Of a DNA stretch of 64,000 bases, positions 21,608-33,773 are shown piece by piece. The stretch comes from Tetraselmis striata (Eukaryota > Chlorophyta > Chlorodendrophyceae > Chlorodendrales > Chlorodendraceae): positions 1 to 64,000 of the forward strand of contig VCJN01001600.1 of the NCBI GenBank assembly GCA_006384855.1, read 5' to 3'. The number at the start of each line of letters is the position of its first letter. Within the stretch, counting starts at the first letter, position 1. The translations under genes were made by a program, and so were the position numbers. The notes under the pieces were generated by a model, which made no database searches, was not told the origin of the DNA, and saw only the letters and a list, made by a program, of their open reading frames with translations.

Positions 21608-23190
21608 ACCGCCGGTGCCAGCAGCCATGGACACTACTAAGGCACCGCGGCGATAGTATAGATATGTACAATACAATTTTAGGGTTTTTTTGGTATATTA
21701 GCTACATTGTAGAAATGTGGATGTAAACTACATGTCAGACGATAGTTGTGTTCCACCGCTCTATAAGTGACAGGATATGCAGTCGCCGTCGTTTTTCTTC
21801 CCGCCCCGGAACAAGATGACTGCTACTAGCGTCTCTAGGATGGCCTTCATTAACTAGGCAGAACCAGCTTATTTCGCAGCACCACAGCTAAGGCCCGCCC
21901 CGTAAAGGCGCGACAGCTCCGATACAGTCAATATGAGCAAAAGTAACACTTACAATTGCGCAAAATGGGAATGAAAAAAATATTCTACGCGAAGGTGACA
22001 GTCGTCGTACTAAATATAGTACCGCGGTTACATGTGCTAAATACAATGAATATTTATCAAATTTCCTGAGTGAACTTACAGGATGTACATAACAGCATCG
22101 TTGCATGATTCCATTGGGGCTTGGGAATGAATGATAGTGTGCGCCCAACAACTCGTTCCATGATGACAAGCAATAAGCAGCACATAACATCCATTTCGCT
22201 TGTTGAAGTGAGCAAGCAAAGTGCAGCAGAGCTCTAGTAGCCCCTCGCGTGGCGCTAGCTACTGTGACCCAGACGACCACAGGGCTCGTCGGTGGCTGCA
22301 AAAATAGACAAGGCGCACACAAAGCATAGCCGTATGTTTCGATGGAAAAACGAACTGATGGCCTGTGCGACTTATATGAGGAGAGGCGGGCAGCATTTGC
22401 GCCACAGATTTACGGAGCCTGAGCATGACGTCTACAGGGGCCAGGCAGTGGGGGCGTAGTAGCGCTTTCGCGCGCGCGCGCGCGTGTGTGTGTGTGTGTC
22501 TGTCTGTCTGTTTGTGTGTGTGTGTGTGCATGTGTGTTGTGTGTAAAGTAGCGGATGATGCAGAAACTTGGAATCGCTGCAGCATCATGTTGCACGATGC
22601 ACCCTTCTGCCCAGCAGGACTGTGCGCAGCGCATGTCATGCGCCGTTGCTTGGAGTGTGGTCCTATTCAAACAACACTTGCCCGAGTGAGCTGGCAGGCT
22701 AGCATGTTGTCCGAGCGATGCCCTTGGCTGTGAGACTGTTGCTCCGCCCACAAAGGCTTCCAAATCATCACACCAAGTGGCCAGCAAGATTTACTTCTCT
22801 AATTGAACAATACTGGGCTCAATCTTTTCACACGGTTGCTATATCTTTGGCCGAGTATGTCCACAAGTGATGACACACCACGTGCACGTTGTTGAATGTG
22901 AAAGCGTATCACAACGTTCGGATCTCACCTTGTGGATAGCATGTTGACGAAGTGATTTCACAGGCATTCCAGGGGCATCACTCCCAAAAAGTAAGTGTAT
23001 GCATGGCATGAATGGAGCCAAAGCCAGCCTGTGCAACCCCGCCCCAAGCGCAAGTCTGTGCTCCATTCCCTCTTGCCGTATCGTTGCATTCATGCAGCGA
23101 GCCACTGCACCGTCTATGGGAACCGGAAGCGCCCTCCAAAGGCCATCCCCCCCCCCCCCCCCCCCCACCCCCCTTGCACCCTGGCACAGC
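21608..23190. other. Intergenic, no gene recognised
   Basis: Contains a CG/GT microsatellite (22469-22529) and an 18-base C tract at about 23149-23166. It is the 3' flank of the TPR-like gene. Confidence 0.5.
22469..22529. repeat. (CG)n(TG)n microsatellite
   Basis: Alternating CG changes to TG with TCTG interruptions. Alternating purine-pyrimidine runs of this kind favour Z-DNA. Confidence 0.9.
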
Positions 23191-26129
23191 TTACTTCGTG
23201 ACTACGTATGCACCAACAGCGACAACAGGGGACAGCATGACTGCGAGCGCGAGGGCGCTCTGCCACGCCAGCGCCGCTGCGTCCTCCTCCTCGCTGCCCA
23301 GATACACGCTGTCCCAGTCGCTCCGGATGCGCTCGAAGTACTGCGCGTAGTCATCGCTGCGGACTCGGTACGATATCGTGTGCGTCTTGAGGTAGTCCAT
23401 CGAGGTGATGCCAAACATCATCTGCTTGGCCTGCTTGGCCACCGCGCCCTGCCGGCCGGGCGCACGCAGCAAACGGTTTTATATTAATTCGCATATTAAG
23501 GATGGTCCCTCCTTTCTGGACGACCAAAATCACGGAATGTAAAAGAATACCATACACAATATGATGAAACATCTGTTTATTGTATCTAGACCGAAACTCA
23601 TTAAACGAACAACATACGGTCTTTGGCACCCTTTGCCCTAAATCTCCCCTCCCCGGGCTTGATTAGCGTCAGTCGAGCCCCGAACCATCGGGAGCCCCAC
23701 TCTTTAGACTGCCGAAACGCTTCGCGCCTATAGTCCGGCTGGTGTTCGGTATCCCACCTGCCGCGATACGGTACCCGCAGCGCAACGGCCAAATTCCGAG
23801 TAAATGATTCAGTTACCTTCAACATTCCTCGGTTTTTTAAATCAGATTGCTGTGGCACATGCGCATTTGCCCCCCACTGTCAGCAATGCTTCCGCAGTGG
23901 TGTAAGGGACGCCAGCTGCCTGGCGGGGGATGGCTGTCCTGGTGCCCGTACCTCGGGGTGGTTGCGGATCTGCTGGTACAGCTCCTTGGCCTCGTCCGTA
24001 CGAGCGAGGGAGTCGAGGCACAGCGCTCGCTGCAGGCGGCTGCGCCCACCCCAGGAGCTGTTGAGCACCACCAGCCCCTGCATCTCACCAAAAATGTCTG
24101 CTGCTGCGGCCAGCTGCCCCGCCTGCGAGGCACGCCCAGCACGCAGCCCCCCTCTCAGGATGCCACCCCTTCCGTAGGCAAGGCAGGGCGCGCCGGGGCA
24201 TGGGCGGACGAGCGGCGGCCCACCTTCATGAGCGCCATGCCACGGTCGTACAGCTCCTGGCACCGCTCCTCCGTGGCTTCGTCGATCAGCAGGCCCTGCG
24301 AGATCTGCCAGGCGTAGAGGACGCCCGGGCGGTACGCTGTCGTCATACAGCCGCCGTTTACCATGCGGGCACACTCCTCCCCCCCCCCCCCCCCCCCCAT
24401 TCTCTCCACTCCCCGTATCCCTACCTTGTAATCCCGGATGCGGTCTTTGACTCGGCCCTCGCGCTCCTTCCTGTCATCGTCAGACTCCATGGTCTGATGC
24501 ATCGATGACAGGGGCCCCGGGGGGGGGGGGGGGGGCAGAGGTGAGGGTGAGCTCAAGGTACCATGGCCGAGAGTGGTAGAGAGCGCACCATCAGCGGGGT
24601 GGAAGGGGGAGGGGAACGGGAGCGGGGGGGGGAGCGGGAGCAGCCACCTCGCCCGGCTTGATGGTACGGCCGCCACCGTATGCCTTCGAGATGTTGTCCG
24701 GGCGAGGGAACATACCCCACGTGGCGACCTGCAGCGCATCGGCGGGCAGCGTCACGCCCCCGGCACAGGCTCGGCGCCGCGCAGGCGCTCGAGGAAGGCG
24801 TGACGCCGCCGGTGCCACGAAGCTGTCCCGAGTACTGCCGACGACCGCTCTCGATTGGCCGAGGGGCGCACCTTGGGCTTGTAGTTCTTGTCCACGCTGA
24901 TGAACTCCACCTCCTGCGAGCGCTGCTTCTGCTCCTTGGCAAGCAGATAGTCCTGCGAGGGGCATTGGGGGCGAGGAGAGGGGGCGGTGGGGTGGGGTGG
25001 GGTGGGGGGGGGGGGGGGGGGGAGCTGAGGGCGCCGCACAGGTGGCCGGCCAGCCATGGGGCATCCAGCCAGATGGTCGGGCATCCGGGTGGGCTGTCAG
25101 GTGGCGCACCTCCATGCGCTGCCCCTCCTGGATGCCGCGTGTCTCCCCGGACGCCCGCGCCGCCTGCTTCGCCAGCGTGTCCCGCAGGAAGCGCGCCGGC
25201 TGGGTGCCCCACAGCGCTGCCATGAGTGGCGCATCACCGTGGCGGACACCTCAGCGAGGGGCAGGGTTGGGGGAGGTATGATGGGCCCCCAGCGCCCACC
25301 TGCTGGCCGCTATCTTCCTGCGCAGCCTTGCCCTTCTCCTCCTCCGCGGCCGCAGCCTGTCGCGCCTGGCGATACAGCGCATCCTGGTTGGGCGCCTGCT
25401 GGGCCTTCACGTCCGCCTTGCGGGTGCGCTCCTGCGCACAGGGACACCCCAGCCGTCAGACGCCCGCGCAGAGGCGCCGCCACACCAGCCAGTCGCCCCC
25501 TCCCCGGCCAGCACCCACCCGGTACAGCCTCTCCTCCGCGCTCATCTCCTCGGGCCGGCGCGCCGCGCTCGCATCAGACGCCTCCTGCAGCGCATCCAGC
25601 AGCGAGCTCTGCTGCCTGCCAGTGGGGAGAAGGGGGGGGGGGTAATCTCAGCACATGCTACCTGCAGCTATGTGTTGACATTCTGTGCCGGCCACACCCA
25701 CCTGGCGCGGCTCTCCTCGTCAATCTGGAAGAACTTGCTCAGGACGTCCTCCTCCTCACCCTTCCCCTCCGCCGCAGGCGCCTCCTCATCCATGCCGCTG
25801 GCAGAGGCTGGCGCCGGGGCCTCCGGTGCCAAGGCCTGCGCGGCGTCGGCCGTGGGTACCTGGGGTGCCGGAGGCGACGCTGGTGAGGGCGGCGTGCTGT
25901 CAGCTGAGTCGCCCGCGGCGCCGCCCCGTTGAGCATCCTTGTACTGCCTGGCCGCCGCGATCCGCGCCAGGATGTCCTCCTTGGAGGTGCCCCCACGGCC
26001 CGAGTCGCCGCCTGGGGGCTGCACCTCCGCTTTGGTGGGATCGGAGTCTCTAGACGAGGCTGCGGTCGCCACGTGCGGCCTGGAGGCGGACGCCTGTCGG
26101 GAAGGGGCGGCAGCCGGCCGAGCGCGCAT
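23191..26129 (-). CDS. Plastid TPR-like protein with C-terminal membrane segment
   Basis: Modelled exons on the minus strand: 25702-26129, 25519-25615, 25300-25431, 25110-25199, 24648-24952, 24425-24493, 24224-24373, 23952-24122 and 23191-23448, about 566 aa. The N-terminus (MRARPAAAPSRQASASRPHV) is rich in Ala, Arg and Ser like a chloroplast transit peptide. A charged linker follows, then helical repeats (ATEERCQELYDRGMALMK; RLQRALCLDSLARTDEAKEL; YQQIRNHPE) and the block VAKQAKQMMFGITSMDYLK. This resembles plant plastid TPR-like proteins ending a repeat with a KA(K/R)Q-(F/M)MF motif. A hydrophobic segment (ALALAVMLSPVVAVGAYVV) ends the chain, so thylakoid or envelope anchoring is inferred. 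Junctions agree in phase, except that 24648-24952 is in one frame only if one base is added at the C5 run 24757-24761. This could be a sequencing error, a real frameshift or a missed short intron. The acceptor of 25110-25199 is also weak. Confidence 0.75.
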
Positions 26130-28119
26130 AGCACCGCGCCCGCGAGGCCTAGCCGCTCCGCACAAGTTAAGCGACTCAGTCACTACATGCAACAGCAACA
26201 AGACCGCACACTGGGCATCGACATAGCCGAATCTTCACCCCAGGCTTCGTCCTATGCTGAAGCTGACCAGATGGCACAGGCAGGCGGGTGGGCCTGACCA
26301 CGATTCCGCCCAACATATGCCACGCAACAGTAGTGATAAACAGATAAATGTGCCAACAGCTGCCTCACCTGAGGGATCGCAGCGTGACGTAATGTCCAGC
26401 ATAGAATATGGCCCAGCAGGGCGGCCACGACTGGGTCAAGAAGTAGTAGGTACAGGGAGGAGGGAGGGGGGGGGGGGGGGGGGGGTTCCCAACCTGCAAC
26501 AACGTCCGACAGGCGCTACGGCCGGGAGGGCGCCGGCTCTCAGAAGCATCCTGAGCCTGACGAGGAAAATTCTCGGCGCTGAGACGCGAAGCCCTGTTGG
26601 GCGGAGAAGAACGGGGCGCGGGATCTAGCCGCGCGGGCGGGCCAAGGCCGGGACACTTCCAGATCACAGGTGGGTGGCCTCAGGTGGACAGCCCACTGGC
26701 GATTTCCAGGCGAGGGCCCTGGCGGTGGCTCCGCGCGTCCCCTCGCGTACATGCACCTCCTGCTGCGACCAGTCTGTCCGTACGTGCGCCGACCTCCACC
26801 GGCATCGACATCCAGCATATCAGCCCCCCGTTCGCCATACGGCCATACGGGTACCACGCCCGGGACGGCTGCCACCAGTGTGGACCCCCCGCCTCTCTGC
26901 CTCCCGCCGATGGTAGTACAGTACATTACCTTAATCCGACCCTACCCCGTATTACAAAACCGCCTACTAACCTATTGACACATGTTAATAATGACATAAA
27001 TGAGTTGGGGTAGTCGGTAAACCTTTTACCTATTTTATATTAAGTAAATAGCAACTGTGCAGGTACCGCCAATGCTGTAGTACATACAGGGATACCGGTG
27101 TGAATTTCCAAAAAGGTAGGGCAAGTAAGAAATCCACCGCTGTAAAACAACAGAATTTAATATCAACACAGCCAGCCGCCGCCTAAAAAGGATACCGGCA
27201 CTGCGCTTTCGTTAGGTATAGATAGCCTTTTTTTACATTTTTGCATTTTCTTATACTAGCTCTCCCTCCCGGCGTCCAACGTCGTGACAGGGAACTGTGA
27301 TCCCCGGAGCTTGAAGCCCACGCTGCTGGAGTTCAAGACTATGCGGTACGGGGTCAAGTACACTGCGGTGCCCCCGGCCACGGTAGTGGATCGGTTTGAG
27401 CGCCCCCTATTGGACGACATACAACGGGGGCGGCAGTGCGGGATGCGGCGTGGCACAACACGGAGCCGGGACTGAAGGGCCCTCTGTGAGAAATCATGGA
27501 CATGTCGAAGTACACGGGCATGCTCTTCGGCACATGTAGTGGGTGAGGTGACGAGCAAGGGAGTGCGCCGCACTATGCGCGATGTCGCATGCTTGGCCGC
27601 CGATCGGGGTGCCCTCTGCGCTCATTGCGGGACATTCGGTGCACCACCCGGGCTCGCCAGGAGGCCTTACAAGATTTCCTCGGGGTCCTAAGCTTGATGG
27701 CGGCTCGAGATCGCGCTCGCTGCCTCATCAGACGGCGCGGATTTGTCCGCCATCATGTTGTTGAAGCTGCACATCACGTAGTCCGTGGAACACTCTCGCA
27801 CACGCACACACGTGCACGCGTGGCCCGGACTCTCAACCGTGCGCACATCACTCATCCAATGTGATCTCGGCCTCGAGCGGGATGCGGGCCGTTTGTGGGC
27901 GGCTTGCTGTGTTCACCTTTTAGTGCTGCTTTAAGCGGTGGATTTATTCTGGTCTTTTGTAATTATCACCAATATTAGCCCTTCACCGACTGGCGCGTGC
28001 GCTTTCATCCGATTAGAAAACAGAGGGCTTGGGCTTTGAGCCATCATTAATTAACCTCACCTGCCCATGCGGCGGAGTAATTGGCAAGGCTTCCGAGGTG
28101 ATTAGAGTCTGAGTATGGT

Positions 28120-28610
28120 ACGCGCTATGATTATACGAATACATGCGTTGCGGATAATTTTAGATTATGATGTAGACATGTTTATGGGGTTTCCCAACAA
28201 ATTTAACTATCCTAGTGCGACATGTACGGTCGATTGGTGGTTTCAACCGATTAAGTTACCAGTGCCATCATGTTTCAATACGGGCTGCCCCATCGCTCGA
28301 GAGTCGTGCGCTCCTGGCCGGCGAGCTACTTGGGACAGCCCCCAACAGCTCGCATGCCATCTTCAAGCTCGTTGCCTTCGGCAGCGGCTTTGCGTACTTG
28401 TGCGCGCGAGGGTCGCAGAGGTTGATCAAGTCCGCACCGAGGTTCCCTTTCCCGGTATTGAGTCGCCGCGCCACGCACGTTAGACAGCCATCATCATCAT
28501 CATCGGCAGCGTTAGACAACCCCCTCGGTAGCGTGGTTTTCCCCAACTTGTGCGCCCGAAGTCGTTTTCCGTTTTTGCAGCGGGGACGTTTCCGGGTGGC
28601 GATGCGCACG
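28120..28610 (+). repeat. Dispersed repeat R3, copy 1
   Basis: Shares with 30210-30535 the ordered words gtttatggggtttcccaac, tggtggtttcaaccg, ttaagtt, tacgggctgcccca, gagctactt-ggacag and gctcg-tgccttcggcagcg. A homopolymer tract follows soon after each copy, G here and C in the other. Confidence 0.7.
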
Positions 28611-28657
28611 GTATATATATGGAATTAGGACTGGGGGGTGCCCGTTGAGAGGGGGGC

Positions 28658-28683
28658 GGGGGGGGGGGGGGGGGGGGGGGGGG
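28658..28683. repeat. G26 homopolymer
   Basis: Run of 26 G, extended to the left by six more G after one C. Confidence 0.98.
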
Positions 28684-29090
28684 TTAAACTTCGACTTATA
28701 GGGCTTTCGTGGGCTCCCGCAGTGGAGAACCCTCTCGCAATAGTCCACTCTTGAGGTTAGGTGAGGCGGATGCGCTCGGTACACGACCTCTGCTCGTCAC
28801 GGTTGTCAACAACAACAACAACAACAAGTGCCGCAAGAAATCGGCGCGGACGGAGGAGGACGTCCGTGTCGTCACGATGGCCGTTTGCCGTCCCGTAACA
28901 CATTTTAACCCAATCCGCGTGTCCTCGCAGCATGGCGTCGTCACATCGGCGGTCGTTAAACGTTGTGGTTTTTCGAAACTGCCCACACAAGTGGTCCGTT
29001 ACGTGGATGGCGCCGCTCATGCGCCTGTGTTTTGGGAGGGCTCGTCGCCCTCGCTCTAGCCGTGCCGCAGCAACGTTTGCTGTGGTTGCG

Positions 29091-29138
29091 GTAGGAAGCG
29101 CGGCTCGGTCCGGCGCGTCTCCGACGCGCGCTTCCTAC
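29091..29138. other. Perfect 12-bp stem hairpin, GC-rich loop
   Basis: gtaggaagcgcg at 29091-29102 pairs exactly with cgcgcttcctac at 29127-29138 across a 24-base loop. The loop holds a second small inverted repeat (gcgtc/gacgc). Confidence 0.65.
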
Positions 29139-29182
29139 GGCATGGTCGTCGTCACAATAAGGACCACGACAACCTGCAATTG

Positions 29183-29579
29183 CCCGCCGGGGGGCAGCTC
29201 CACCACGTGGCGTGCTCAACATCTATCCCGTGGTTATACCGTAATTACCCCTGTCCGACTCCGGGTTCGGAACCTCGACGGCCGTCGCCGGTGCATCAGC
29301 GGCGGCGGCCGCCTCGTCATTACCATCGTCGTCCCGATCGACCACACTGGCATCGTTACGGGCCGGCATAAGCTATCAGAGCCTCTACGCCGGCCAAGCC
29401 GTTCCCGACGTCACGACATTCCACCTTTGACAACATGAGCTGCCCGCCGGAGGGGGGGGGGGGGGGGGGCAGCTCCGCCCCGTCACTCGACCTATGCATT
29501 TGGTGGCGTCATCGTAGGTCTGCGACTTGTGAGGCGGTCGGCAGCCGTCGCTGGTGCAGCGGCGGCGGCCGCCTCATCA
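29183..29579 (+). repeat. Local direct repeat, two units of about 140 bp
   Basis: Units at about 29183-29321 and 29443-29579 both start gcccgccgg-gg-gcagctcc and end agcggcggcggccgcctc. The second unit has a G-run of about 20 where the first has six, showing homopolymer expansion. Confidence 0.7.
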
Positions 29580-30209
29580 CACTCCGCGATGCGAGACCCG
29601 CGCCAACAACTTACCGAATCGGCGGGTCTTCTGCGACGTCGCCGGCCACCGCGACCCCAACACACAGCATAAGAACCGGTACGGCACGACTACCGCAGCA
29701 CTGGGTCCCATGTGCCCGCGCCCAGATACGTTAAGCGTTTCAGGTGATGGCAGCGGCCGTACACCGCCGTCGTCGCGCGGGGTTGCGTGTCCACCCTTCT
29801 TAATGTACACCGATGGTTCCATTGCACATTTTCCGTCGCGTCGCGTACGGCATGCCGTACTTCACCTAATTGTAAAGCTCGTTCTACCTGTGCCACTCTG
29901 CTGGCCACTTGTCGCCAGCCTGCTTGTTCCTACTGGCCTACAATTCCGGTTCATGTCGCAGGCCGCCACAGCGCCCGGCAATTGCTGCTTGCCGCCGTCG
30001 CTCGGGACTCGAGAGACGGCGGCTTGATTTCACGACCCGTCCGGCCTATGTCGCCCCGGCGTTCGCGCCGTCAACATGTCCCATCCGCGTATGTTCTGTG
30101 CCTGCGCCTCAATCAAGGTTGCCAGCCTCTCGGCGCGAGACCCTTCTACAACTCAACATCTTTCACCTTTGTCTGGCTGGTCGTCGGCACGCCTGCAAAC
30201 TGCCCATGC

Positions 30210-30535
30210 TCGCATTCGTAAAAGAACCGCGTGTAACCGGCAAAACCATACTCGATTGCATGCTGTTTGAAATTATCTTAACCTGTTTATGGGGTTTCCC
30301 AACATAAAATCGTGCAAGCCTCGTGCAAGCCGTACGGTCTGTTGGTGGTTTCAACCGGTTAAGTTGCCGTTACCGTGTCATTTTTCAGTACGGGCTGCCC
30401 CAGCATCGCCCGCGAGCCATGTGCTCCCCGCCGGGGAGCTACTTAGGACAGCCACCAGCATCTCGCCTTCCATCGTCCAGCTCGCTGCCTTCGGCAGCGC
30501 CCTCCCGTTTTCCGTTTCTGCCTTGCAGGCTCCTC
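30210..30535 (+). repeat. Dispersed repeat R3, copy 2
   Basis: Partner of the copy at 28.1-28.6 kb in the same orientation, about 75-80 percent identical by eye over the core. A C tract (30541-30560) follows it. Confidence 0.7.
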
Positions 30536-31593
30536 CGACTCCCCCCCCCCCCCCCCCCCCACCCCGCCCCCGTTTCGCTGAACCTTCCTAGCCATAACCC
30601 GGGGCTTGTTCCGCTGTGTAAAACAGCCTCCGCACCCTGTTTTGGCAAAATCAGACGATTGCATGTTTCAAATAAACGATTCATCTGAGCCGGCGGGGTG
30701 GCCGCCGCCCCTTGCTGACGAGCGCGGCGGCAGCTGCTGTTGGCTTTGCTTCCCTTCATCGTGCTGTCAGTCGGCGCCCTGCATACTCTGCACAGTAACG
30801 GTAGTTTTGGACACCCCCGCTCATTTACTCCCCGGCCCTCCGTGCCGACAAGGTTCTCCCGGTGGCACGCAATCAGGTGCGCACGGCGCTCGCGAAGTAG
30901 CGGCGGCCCACACTGCCGTGTGCCGCTGCAGCACTGTCACACTGTTGACAGTACATTATCCATGTAGATCTTCCCTCGCCGCCATCTGGATTAATGGCTC
31001 CGCGCACCCCTCGCCCACCCTGCGCCTGATGGATTTCACTCCCCGCTCCAGCCGTAGATGTGCCTGTTGGGATCGTGCTTGCCTCGGCTCTCGGTTTTGA
31101 GAATCCCGCACGTGCCTGCCCAAAGCGCTCCGGGTGTGATAACCGGTATCCGGCTCCATCCCGCGCCGCCGCCGACAAGCACCCCCCCCCCCCCCCCCCC
31201 CCCGCGGCGGCCATCCCGCAACCCGATCGCCGCCCGTCCACAGCACCTGCTCGAAGGATGACATTGTATTCTAGTCCGAGGTGGACGATCACGCCCATAT
31301 CCGCCCACTTTTGCGCGCCGCGCATGTATGTGCTGCGAAACTCCAGGCTGTGAAGCCTGATCTAACCCTCGTGCTTACCTAACCCTAGTCTCTGGCAGTG
31401 TTTGTCGAGCACTTTTTTTGCTTCCTTTACCGGCCTCGCCTAGGCAGGCAGGCAGCCCCCCACACACCCACACACTCACTGAGACGTGCCCCCAGTCACG
31501 CCGCTCCCTGGATGCCCCCCTTCCCCCTGTTCCGATTTTTGCTGACCGCTGTGCCACGTACTGTAGGCCATCCCCAGCGACTTGCAGACAGAT

Positions 31594-33482
31594 ATGTCCG
31601 ACCCGAAGCGGCAGAGGATGACTGGGCAACCAGACTACGGCTACGGCGCGCAACCCGCCTACGGTCAGGGCGCCGGCATGGGCGGCGAGCAGTACGGCCA
31701 ACCTGACTACAACGCCTACGCTGCGGGCGCCGGTGGCCCCATGGGTTACGCCGCCCCTGGCTACGGCGCGCCGATGGCCAACCCCATGGGTGCCCCGATG
31801 GGTGCGCCCATGGGCGGTATGGGCATGGGTGGTATGGGCATGGGCGGCATGCCCGGCGCCGGCATGCCCCCGCAGGGCGGCGAGCGCGTCTTTCCATGCG
31901 TCAAGCTGCGTGGGCTCCCCTTTGAATGCTTTGAGGACGACGTCTGCATGTTCCTGGTGCGGAGCCCGGCCGTCACACCGACTCCATGCTGCTCCACACC
32001 CGAACCAAGCCGGCCCTTGTCTGCCTGCCTTGTCTGATGCCCTGCACGTCTCGCGATCTCTGCTCTCCTGTGCAGGCATGCAATCTCTGTGCAGCCTGAT
32101 TGCGCGCCTACTGCCTACAAGCCACCCGTTGCCCACCCTGGTTTGGGGGTTTGATATTTACCCTAGAATCGCGCCCCGGGCGGGCCCGGGGCGCACTGAC
32201 AGCTTGGGACTCACGGTTGGGATTGCCACCCGGTGGGGTCTGTGCGTGGGCCTAGGGATGCGAACCGGTCGATATCTTGATGGTCAAAAGGAATGGGAGG
32301 TTCTCGGGGGAGGCATTCGTGCTTCTGGGGACTCCGTTGCAGGTAGATTACGCGCTGCAGAAAAACAAAATGAACATGGGCAGGCGGTACATCGAGGTCT
32401 TCGGGGCAAAGCGCTGGGTGAGAGCCCTCCCCCCCTCCCCCCTTCAACCCTACCCCCTTCCCTGTTTTCCTACCTCATTTTTAAAGAATGTTCACGGATG
32501 ACCTTGATTGAGTTGGGTTGTCTGTGTGCTGACATGGGCTGCTGTTGGCTTGCCAGGATTATTACAAGGCTGTGGCTAATGAGGTGACGGATGGGATGCA
32601 AGGCGGCTACCGGGGCCCCCCGGGGGGTGGTTACGATCCTGCCATGGGGGGGATGGGAGGCCCGGAGGGTATGCCCCCCGTTGGTGTCCCCGGGGGCCCG
32701 CCCAACCTAGCGCCCGCGCAGCTGGACGTGGAGCACACCGGCGTGCTCAAGCTCCGCGGGCTGCCGTACTCAGCCACCATGGACGACATCGTGCAATGGT
32801 TTGCTGACCCCAGCATCAACCTCTCCACGCCCCTGTCGCCCGAGAAGTGAACCCCCCCCCCCCCCCCCCTCCCCCCCCAACACACACACACACACCACCT
32901 GCTTGCCGTTGTTCGATAATTAGGGCATTCCAATAGACCAGGGTTGCGCGGAAATGCTTATCGGTTTGATCAGCTCAAACTGTCATCCCGATTTCAACTG
33001 GATCAGATTCAGCTGAATTCATCTGACATCCTTTTGAAAATTGCCTGTGGAATTTCGGCCCGGTACAACTGTAGTGTCGTTTACGCGAGGTATCTGCCAC
33101 TTATCCGGGCACAGTTTGGGAGTGAATCTAGGGGGAATTCCTGAATACGGGCTTATGTAAAGGCTTAGTACAAATTCAACTAGCGCCTATCCCCGCCGGA
33201 CTGTCCATGACTTCCGTGCGGCCTTGACATGGACCCTGACGCCATCTGTTTCCTGCGCGCAGCGTGCACCTCTGCATGAACCACACTGGGAGGGCCAACG
33301 GCCAGGCCTTTGTGGAGTTCGCCACTCCGGACGATTCGAGGGAGGCCATGGTGAAGCACCGGCAGATGCTGGGCAACCGCTACATCGAGCTGTTCCCGTC
33401 GAGCAGGGAGGACATGGCGCGGGCCACTGGCATCCCACCTCCGGTGTCTGGCATGCCTGGTGGTGTGCCCCCACCCATGTGA
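31594..33482 (+). CDS. hnRNP F/H-like protein with two quasi-RRMs
   Basis: Predicted RNA-binding protein of the hnRNP F/H/GRSF type, which binds G-rich RNA and acts in nuclear splicing and RNA processing. Exons are 31594-31956, 32256-32417, 32557-32846 and 33263-33482, giving 344 aa. All introns are GT-AG with matching phases (0, 0, 2). The N-terminus (MSDPKRQRM) is basic. Residues 12-95 are rich in Gly, Tyr, Met and Pro with GAPM/GGMGM repeats, a likely disordered prion-like tract. qRRM1 (about 99-172) has VKLRGLPF and VKRNGRFSGEAFV. qRRM2 (about 238-320) has LKLRGLPYSATMDDIVQWF and HTGRANGQAFVEFA. The RGLP(F/Y) motif marks this family. The inter-RRM linker is also Gly/Pro/Met-rich. Intron 3 begins with a C tract just after the donor, then a CA run. 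TGTAA words, the chlorophyte poly(A) signal, occur downstream at 33.69 and 33.71 kb. Confidence 0.92.
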
Positions 33483-33739
33483 TCGTCCGCCCTGTAGCCT
33501 GATTTGCGGTGTGGGTGTCGGTTTGTGTGGGACCCACGGTGCATGCCATCCCATCCGCAGCTAGAGAGTAAACTGCGCTTCCGGCGGCAGTAAACAGGGT
33601 GTAGCTGATCATGGCGCATGGAAAGCCGCTTGGCCTTCCTGCACCTGCCAAGTGGACAAACCAAGCAGCCGAGCTTGTGCATTTTTGTCTGTAAATCAGG
33701 GCTCTGCATGTAATCGCCTGCTGCCGGCTGTGTGTCGGC

Positions 33740-33773
<34 letters not shown>

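Larger units (their letters stand above)
26130..31593. other. Intergenic between two divergent genes, repeat-rich
   Basis: Separates the minus-strand TPR-like gene from the plus-strand RRM gene. It contains dispersed repeat R3 (two copies), a perfect hairpin at 29.1 kb, a local direct repeat, an (AAC)n run near 28807-28828 and G/C tracts at 26.47, 28.66, 29.45, 30.54 and 31.18 kb. Frames at 27.28-27.48 kb and 28.71-29.06 kb have mixed composition, but I recognise no domain in them. Confidence 0.55.
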
